NCBI RefSeq assembly: GCF_001680005.1
Contig: NC_033567.1
Coordinates: forward strand, 3,658,001 to 3,722,000
DNA from: Plasmodium coatneyi
Taxonomy: Eukaryota; Apicomplexa; Aconoidasida; Haemosporida; Plasmodiidae
Length of the DNA stretch: 64,000 bases
Direction of reading: 5' to 3'
The notes under the pieces are model-generated. The model searched no databases, was not told where the DNA came from, and saw only the letters and a list, made by a program, of their open reading frames with translations. Below are positions 57,699 to 64,000 of this stretch, piece after piece (within the stretch, counting starts at the first letter, position 1; every line of letters begins with the position of its first letter). The translations under genes and the position numbers were made by a program.

Positions 57699-58279
57699 CT
57701 GTTATTTCCGCAACTTTCGTTTATTCAGTAACTTCCCTTTATTTGGTAACACTTTTTAAAAAATATGGTACTCGTCATTCTCATAACCATAGTGGGGCTC
57801 GTGGTCATCCTATTGGTGATCGCCCTATTAGTTGCTTTATTATAGTTGTTTTATTAGTTGTTTTATTAGTTGTTTTATTAGTTGTTTTATTATAGTTGTT
57901 TTATTATAGTTGTTATATTATAGTTGTTATATTATAGTTGTTTTATTAGCACTATTAGTAGAATTTTTATTATTGTTAGAGCAAGAAGGAAAAGAAATAC
58001 ATCAAGCCGTCGAAGTTGGGATTATAAGTACGGCACTTTTTCATTTTTCATTCTTTTTTTTTTTAATAAGAAGAACTTTTACTTTAAATAATATATATAT
58101 ATGTGTTATTTTAAATAAAGAAGAAAGTGCTCACTCCATATAATATGCCACTTTGGTCAGAATGGAAAGTGGAGTTTGCACAAACACACACACATTAATT
58201 ATATAATTATGATGTGGAAGGGAGCATAGTGTATATTTCTTTACAATCAGTAGGAATAACAACATTACATCCGTTGCTG
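57699..58279. other. Convergent intergenic region with a ttgttttatta repeat
   Basis: 3' side of the three-TM protein (plus) and of KIR E (minus). A tandem repeat based on ttttattagttg, with a variant ttttattatagttg, spans 57826-57949. No gene was seen. Confidence 0.6.
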
Positions 58280-59718
58280 TTACATTGCTTGATAACGTAT
58301 GTTTCTTTGCCCCTGCTGCTGCCGTTTTTGTCTCTGTTGATGTTGTTGCGTTTTGTTGTTTGTTCTTCCTCTTTCTTTCATGGTGGTTGATGATTGTGCT
58401 CTACCATTATATATGGTAGATACATCTGTTGTTGATGAACCAAGTGTGGAATTTGTTTCTGCTGAATATGCGGTAGAAGAATCATCCGTTATAGTATGGA
58501 AATCCCGTCCAATGGATCTTCCTCCTCTACTTTTTTTATTGTTGCCACCAAGAGAATTACTTATCCATGAAAAGAATGAAGTATACTGAAATGAAAGAAA
58601 AGGATAAGAATTTGTATATGTACGTATATATATGTGCTCATATATGTACAGTTTATTCCAAATTTATTCTAAGCATAGAGGAGAAAATATTAATAAACGT
58701 TATTATTCATATTTTGAAGTATATATAATGTGTTCCCTACTTTATATAAAAGGAAAGTGATGAATGGTATTCCAATTCCTATTGTGCCCAATGTACCAGA
58801 TGCGGCTGCTGTAGGAGTGTTGCTGCTAGCAGCAGCAACACCACTGCGTGTAGAGGAAGCTCCTACTCCATTGACTATTGCACACGCCTCTCCTACTTCT
58901 GTTGAATATTGTTGGCAGTATGTTTTATAGGTGGTCTTGAATTTGGTACAATATGTACTAGTGGTGGGATCCCCACCACTATCGTCTTTACATTGTTGAC
59001 CAACATTAGAAGGGAACGATGTGGGGAAAGTGTTGTTGTACTGTCCCTGATATTCACTGTCACAAGCATTGTAGTACTCTTGTAATTGTTGTTCTTTATT
59101 TGGATTATAATCTTGGTTAAGTTCAAATTTATCCTTTTCTTTTTTGAAATTCTCCCAGTTATTGTGATTGTTTAATGGTTCACAATTACTCGTAGTGACA
59201 ATACTTTTCAGGACGTCGTATACATCGCGTATGACACGTACGTATTTTTCCTTATCTACAGCTTTCAGTACTTTATTTCCTAACCAATAATAAAAGAAAT
59301 AACAGAGGTCACTATCGTCTGCATGTTGCTGCTTCACTTTAGCTACCAAATGCGCAGCACGTACAATTTCTGTTGCCAGAGCGCTCAGAGTAGTATATTG
59401 ACTTAACTTGCCCGCAAACTGATCGCCCACGTCCCGGGAGTCCTCATCCTCGAATTCATATCCATCCTTGATCATATCATATACCCATTCGGTATATAAT
59501 ACAGGTAACAGTCCGCTCATCTGTAGCTGTGGAATTACAACATGCAATGTACGTTTTCTTTTTGTTCTTTTCCTTTTTTTTTTTTTTTTTCTTTATTTTT
59601 TTTTTCTTTTCATTAAGTTATACATAAAAAAAGAATTATATGTGCGAAGCAGTTGCAAAGTACAACTGGAATAGGAAATGAATGAGTGTAATATGTCCTT
59701 ATGTACCATTGGTGCCAT
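58280..59718 (-). CDS. KIR: KIR E: variant antigen with long Gln-rich tail, three exons
   Basis: Exons: 59707-59718 (MAPM), 58741-59526 and 58280-58585; 367 aa, all joins in phase. The ectodomain has the classic LCYFFYYWLGNK. An Ala/Ser-rich linker leads to the TM segment (GTLGTIGIGIPFITFLLYK). The last exon starts YTSFFSW and has a basic Gly/Ser block, a Ser/Thr-rich part with STIYNG, and then a Gln/Arg-rich extension ending NIRYQAM. This ending is much longer than the PY-type ending of KIR A to D and is shared in kind with F and G next to it. The gene appears intact. Confidence 0.93.
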
Positions 59719-61006
59719 GGTTTATGTGTACATTCCTATATGTAGTGAATTTATATTAACATATGCCCCAAATATATTTTTGTGGAATAAATGTATAAAC
59801 ACTTCGCCCGTTCCATAATGATTATAATTAATAAATGCACATCAAATTTTTACTCCCTTTTTACGGTACACATCCTTCAACTTTTAAACAACGACAGCAT
59901 ATACAAGTGTATCAAATTTTCATGTACAACATTCAGGCAATAATAAAAAAGAAATAAGCAGGAAGTAATGAAATAAAAAAGGGGGATGAACAAATTCCTC
60001 TCATACAATGTACATATATTTATTACATTATTACAATGCACACTGTTATCCATAATATTGTATTACTTATTTACTTCATTCAGTTATTGTACACATATAC
60101 AATAGAACATTTTTCCCCTTATCAGAAAATTCTTTTTTTTTTCTTTTTATGTATTGTTCGAGCGTGCTTTCTATTGTTATTTTAAAAAGGGGAAAGCATT
60201 AACGAATTGTTAATGCGTATATATATTGTGCATAGTTCATATATATGCACATGTGCACAGGGAGAGCATACATTCCTCCTCCTCCCCCATCCTTTTTCGA
60301 ATGTGCGCATGTATAATATTGCACCAAGGACGCTATTTGAGCTAACCTCACCTCCTCCAGTACGCATTACATTTTAGATATGAATGTTTCTTCATGTCTA
60401 TTTTTTTTTTATTTTTCTTTCTTCCATTTATTTAAGTTTGATTAATACACCATAAAAAAATTCATCTATATGAAAGATATTCATTGTATCATCTGAGCTA
60501 ACCTTTACTACATTCACTTTTTCCTTTTAAATTTATACTATATTTTAAAAGTTATACTGCACCACACCACACCCCGTCTTCCTCTTTCCTTTGTATAAAA
60601 AGTGCATTTATTTATTTATTTTTTTTTTTTTTTTTCCTTTTACAAAAGTTTTTTATTTTTGTGTAATTGCTTTTTTTCCTTTTTTCTTTTAAAATATATA
60701 AACATTTTTTCAAAGGAGGTCAGTACTTGTTTTCCCCTTTTTATTTCTTCATTTCCTTTTTCCGCATTCTTGTTGGGAGTGTTTTTTTCCTTTATTAAGA
60801 GTTATTCACACATATACACATGGAAAGGAAGAAAAAAAAAGGAAAAAAAAGAAATAAAGCAAAATATGGAGGGAAGGAAGAGGGGAGGGTCACCCTGTTT
60901 TCACATTATTTTTCCAACTTTGCGATTATACATGTTCTTGGAAAGGATGTGATGGGAGTGTAACCCCCATATATTCAATGTTCTACGTAACGTCACATGT
61001 GACGTT
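59719..61006. other. Intergenic region between KIR E and KIR F
   Basis: Upstream DNA of KIR E, with the candidate element at 60217-60290 and long T-rich tracts (60600-60700), then the 3' flank of KIR F. The open frame 60602-60952 is Phe/Ser/Lys-rich and is explained by the T and A tracts. Confidence 0.5.
60217..60290 (-). promoter_or_regulatory. Candidate KIR upstream element (for KIR E)
   Basis: Plus-strand text gtatatatattgtgcatag, ttcatatatatgcacatgtg and cacagggagagcatacattc, then cctcctcctccccc. It lies about 500-570 bp upstream of the KIR E start and is the fullest copy in the window. Confidence 0.45.
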
Positions 61007-62225
61007 CTACATACGTTGATAGGTTACATTCCTCTTCTGTCGTGCATTATTATCCCCTGTTCCTCTGGGTAGTGGTCTCCTATTGTATATAGTAGATTCA
61101 TCCATAGAACCTGTTGTAGAAGTATCTGTTGTATATAATGAAGAGGTCTCTTCTGTGATTGTGTCAATGTGACGTGCAACTGACCTCCTTCCTCTTCTTC
61201 TATTACTGTTTCTTCTTTTAGAGGAGAGGGTTCCACGTATTCCAGAAAATACATTGGTATACTAAGACAGGAGGAAAGGAAAATATGCGAATTTGTATAT
61301 ATATGTACTGTGTACAGTCTTATTTATGTGTATTTTTTGTATTTTTGTACTTTTAAAAGGAAATATTAGTAAACTGCTATTATTTATGTTTTCATTATAA
61401 TTATAAGTGCACCTTGTAAAGGAGGAATACTATTGTAGGAAGGCCGAATAGTCCTATGGCAGAAGAGACGGCTGCGGCGGAAATTGTTGAATCTGCAGTG
61501 CTAGATGTGGAACCAGCTATTCCCGCTGCAGACGCCTGATTCTCAGTTTGGGTAGTTTGAGGTTTAGATCGTACTTCTGTACACTCCAGTTGTTGTAGCT
61601 TGTCTGCGCTACAGTAATCTCCATCTCAGTCCTTCGCAGCTGCTTGAAGCGGGCCACAATAGGAACCACTTTTATTTGTGTCTTGGGTGCAGTATGTACT
61701 TACAGCAGTACATGCTGCTTGAATGGCCTTTAGATGCTGGTGATATTGCTCTGTGCAAGGTTTATTGGGTAGATTTAGTTGCTTCATTAATTCCTCATAG
61801 TCTTGTTCGTAGTCATATTTTATTTTTGCATGTTTAAAAAGGTTTTGGTCAATTTTACTGTCATCGTATATAATTTCACATACGCCTTTACCAGCAGGAT
61901 CCCTCAGTTTTTCGTAGATCGTTTGCATAATGTTTGGAAGTGTATCACCTCCCAGTTCCCTAAGTAATATTTCTCCTAGCCAGTAATAGAAAAAGTGACA
62001 CTTTTGACTGTAGGGTGAAGGCGATATTCCCATTCCAGATGCATCACAGTAGGCACCTATTATCTTCTTGGCATAATGTTCAGCACTTCCATGGTCCCCC
62101 AATTTACTTTTTACTTCAGTCTCCTTATCTTTCAACCAGGAACAGAATGAGCCAATATAACTCCCCCCTCCTCCATCAAATTTATCATATGCCTTTTTTG
62201 AGAGTAACTTCTTTAAATCTTCCTC
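61007..62225 (-). pseudogene. KIR: KIR F: variant antigen gene with in-frame TGA, first exon not found
   Basis: Two exons are clear: 61413-62225 (271 codons) and 61007-61261 (85 codons with stop), joined in phase. The ectodomain is well kept (KCHFFYYWLGEILL and regular Cys), but codon 200 of the main exon is TGA (61626-61628). It lies between AAAKD and DGDYCSADKLQQLEC, which continue the same frame. Downstream, an Ala/Ser/Thr linker, the TM segment (SAIGLFGLPTIVFLLYK) and a last exon starting YTNVFSGIRG and ending NVTYQRM are intact. No first exon was found upstream. The product would therefore stop before the TM segment. A single base error, readthrough or a recent pseudogene are all possible; the intact downstream frame argues that the change is recent. 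Confidence 0.8.
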
Positions 62226-62333
62226 CTATAAAAATGTAATTGAGATAAGGAAGAAAGTGGAACCTTGTACATTGTGTAGAAATGGAATGTTGTTAATGTG
62301 TATTTTCATATGTCTTCATTACTATTATATTAT

Positions 62334-62365
<32 letters not shown>

Positions 62366-63085
62366 CATTCCATGATGCACACACATATTATTGGAATTAT
62401 TCAATTATTCCATCCTTTGAATAAAGGAAGGAAGAAAAATGCTGCAATGTTTTTAACGTCAGTTCTGCTGCTTTTGACGGTTTTGGTGACATGGTTTATG
62501 CATTTTACTATATATAATGTGAATTTATATGTTAAAAATCGTCCTTTATTTATATATTCATGAAGTCTACGTATGTGCAAGGAACTTCTTTTCTTCCTTC
62601 CCCATTATCCTTATGAAAAAATATTAAAATTTTCTCTTCTTTATTCAATAAGGGCACATTCTTCAATTGCTTAAGAAATGGCAGTACTACAGGTATGTGC
62701 ACAAAGTTACCTTATATACAGGGATAAGGCAGGAATACTAACACATGTTTCACAATAACAAAATAAAATAGATTGTAAGGGGTGGAATGAATGGATGGAT
62801 GTAAACTTTCTTTTTCTCTCATATCGTTGCTTGCTTCCTTGCTTTCTTCCTTCCTCTATATATTTACTACACTGTTGGCATAGAAGGTGATTTATTTGAA
62901 GAACATTATATTACTATTAAGCTGCCCTAATTATTTTGTTCAAAGGAGTGCAAAATTTTTCCGGAGGTAGTAATTTTAACATATGTATGTACTATTGGTT
63001 CAAGCTTTGCTGTTACTTTAAAAAAAAAATTTTGTTTAAAATTTTTGTTAACATTTTTGTTAACATTTTTTTAACATATATCTTA

Positions 63086-63137
63086 CATATATATATTCTG
63101 TATAGTTTACATATATACGGAGAGCATTATTCTTCCT
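63086..63137 (-). promoter_or_regulatory. Candidate KIR upstream element, proximal copy (for KIR F)
   Basis: Plus-strand text tatatatattctgtatag, tttacatatatacggagagc and attattcttcctag. It lies about 860-910 bp upstream of the KIR F main exon. Confidence 0.35.
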
Positions 63138-63249
63138 AGTTCATTCTCCCCTCCTTTTTTCAACACATGTGTACATATATATATTTAATGAGGAAGCGTG
63201 AGTTTTTCCTACAGCAGACATTTTCATTCGAACGGTTAATTTATATGTA

Positions 63250-63440
63250 GGTGTTATTTTTATATATCTATATGTGGGTGTTATTTTATATCTATGTTGA
63301 AGTTCGATTTTTATATCTATATGTACTATATGTGGGTTATTGTGGGTGTTATTTTATATATCTATATGTGTTATTTATGTGGGTGGGTGTTATTTTATGT
63401 ATATGTGGTGGGATGTTATTGTTATATATCTATATGTGCG
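63250..63440. repeat. Degenerate gtgggtgttattttatatct repeat
   Basis: About six imperfect units of 25-40 bp share tatgtgggtgttattttatatatctat. The overlapping Tyr/Val/Cys-rich open frames come from the repeat. Confidence 0.7.
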
Positions 63441-63549
63441 TTATATGTTGATTGTTTTATGTTTGGTTATTATTCTATGTTTTTCTTTGTTATTTTATGT
63501 TTTGTTTTGTTATTTCAAAAAAAAGGATTATTAATAGTTCCATGTGTAC

Positions 63550-63597
63550 GTATTGTGTAGTTCATATATATATGTGCGCAGAGAGCGCTCCTCTTTC
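63550..63597 (-). promoter_or_regulatory. Candidate KIR upstream element, distal copy (for KIR F)
   Basis: Plus-strand text gtattgtgtagttcatatat, atatgtgcgcagagagcgct and cctctttc, very close to the copy at 60217-60290. It lies between KIR F and the 3' end of KIR G, about 1.3 kb upstream of KIR F. Confidence 0.4.
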
Positions 63598-63838
63598 TTA
63601 TTTTTAACATGTGCATGTTCATCAAAATGTAATGAAGGGGCATGTGTTTAAATGAAATAGGTAAGGGGAAGGAATGGTCTATGGAAGAAAGGGAAATATA
63701 TTACCAAAAAAAAAAAAAAAAAAATTTTGTGTGTTCTCTGTGTTCTGTGTATTCATTATATATATACATACATACACACATGTAAAGCCCCTTCCTTCTA
63801 GGGGCTCTACATGTGATTGTCCCACATACAATGTTCCA

Positions 63839-64000
63839 TTACATTCTGCCATAACTAATATTTCTTGACATCTGCTTCTGTGCCCTTTGTCTCTGTTGTT
63901 GTCGCTGTTGTTGAGGTTGTAGACTAATTGTCCTTTTTCCAACACGTCGTGATCTTCGTTCACCATTATATATGGTAGAATGATCATCTGTTGTTGTTGT
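63839..64000 (-). CDS. KIR: KIR G: last exon, cut by the window end
   Basis: Only the 3' part of the last exon is inside the window: 53 codons and a TAA at 63839-63841. It reads DDHSTIYNGERRSRR, then a Gln/Arg-rich stretch (QPQQQRQQQRQRAQKQ), and ends NISYGRM. This is the same tail type as KIR E (STIYNG, Gln-rich, NIRYQAM), so this is another KIR gene of the long-tail class whose body lies to the right. Confidence 0.85.
   Translation of the reverse strand, partial: TTTTDDHSTIYNGERRSRRVGKRTISLQPQQQRQQQRQRAQKQMSRNISYGRM

Larger units (their letters stand above)
62226..63838. other. Intergenic region between KIR F and KIR G
   Basis: Holds a TA microsatellite (62336-62364), two candidate upstream elements (63086-63137 and 63550-63597) and a degenerate gtgggtgttattttatatct repeat (63250-63440). 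A plus-strand ATGGCAGTACTACAG followed by GTATGT (62678-62692) looks like a lone KIR first exon, but no matching main exon follows. Confidence 0.5.

Noticed and set aside
63251..63560. Tyr/Val/Cys-rich open frames near the right end
   Set aside because: They come from the gtgggtgttattttatatct repeat.
1..64000. CRISPR arrays, insertion sequences, bacterial operons or tRNA/rRNA genes
   Set aside because: No direct-repeat and spacer array, transposase or tRNA-like fold was noticed; the introns and gene families are those of an apicomplexan nucleus.
37226..64000. SICAvar genes expected near KIR genes in P. knowlesi
   Set aside because: No Cys-rich SICAvar exon or its typical last exons were recognised. 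The Cys-rich ectodomain at 46.7-46.9 kb is too short and followed by a different tail.

Overview
The window looks like nuclear DNA of a malaria parasite that infects macaques, of the Plasmodium knowlesi/P. coatneyi type. The evidence is a Plasmodium-type GAPDH with the Lys-Gly S-loop insertion, short AT-rich GT-AG introns, one very large Asn-rich single-exon protein, and a run of KIR (pir superfamily) variant antigen genes. Species cannot be settled from the sequence alone. No SICAvar exon was recognised.

The left part (1 to about 34,600) is conserved chromosome core with five genes in low-density, AT-rich spacing. These are GAPDH (minus, 2 exons); cytochrome c1 (plus, 2 exons); a multi-pass membrane protein of unknown function (minus, 2 exons); a gene of about 24 exons with an N-terminal CH-like domain of the sperm/flagellar SPATA4-SPEF1 type (plus); and a 3,982-residue low-complexity protein (plus, 1 exon) that contains a long pentapeptide-periodic segment. 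GAPDH (glycolysis) and cytochrome c1 (mitochondrial complex III) are divergent housekeeping genes. The CH-like protein suggests a role in the male gamete axoneme.

The right part (about 37,200 to 64,000) is a variant-gene island. It holds seven KIR genes, called A to G here: A, B, C, E, F and G on minus, D on plus. F carries an in-frame TGA and G is cut by the window end. Between them lie a single-pass membrane protein with a Pro/Gln-rich 12-residue repeat tail, whose signal peptide lies in another frame across a G6 run, and a three-TM signal-peptide protein of the exported type. The KIR proteins are expected on the infected red cell surface: short ectodomain with a PIR-type FFYYWLG motif, one TM segment, and a basic then Ser/Thr-rich cytoplasmic tail. 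Intergenic DNA here is rich in GT/AC satellites, purine tracts and AT microsatellites. It also carries a recurring upstream motif whose orientation follows the strand of the adjacent KIR gene.

The observations most worth following are two tandem RGD tripeptides inside a collagen-like Gly-X-Y run in the ectodomain of KIR A; the strand-matched upstream element shared by the KIR genes; the pentapeptide-periodic region in the giant protein; and the broken or near-broken reading frames in KIR F and in the 46.6 kb gene.
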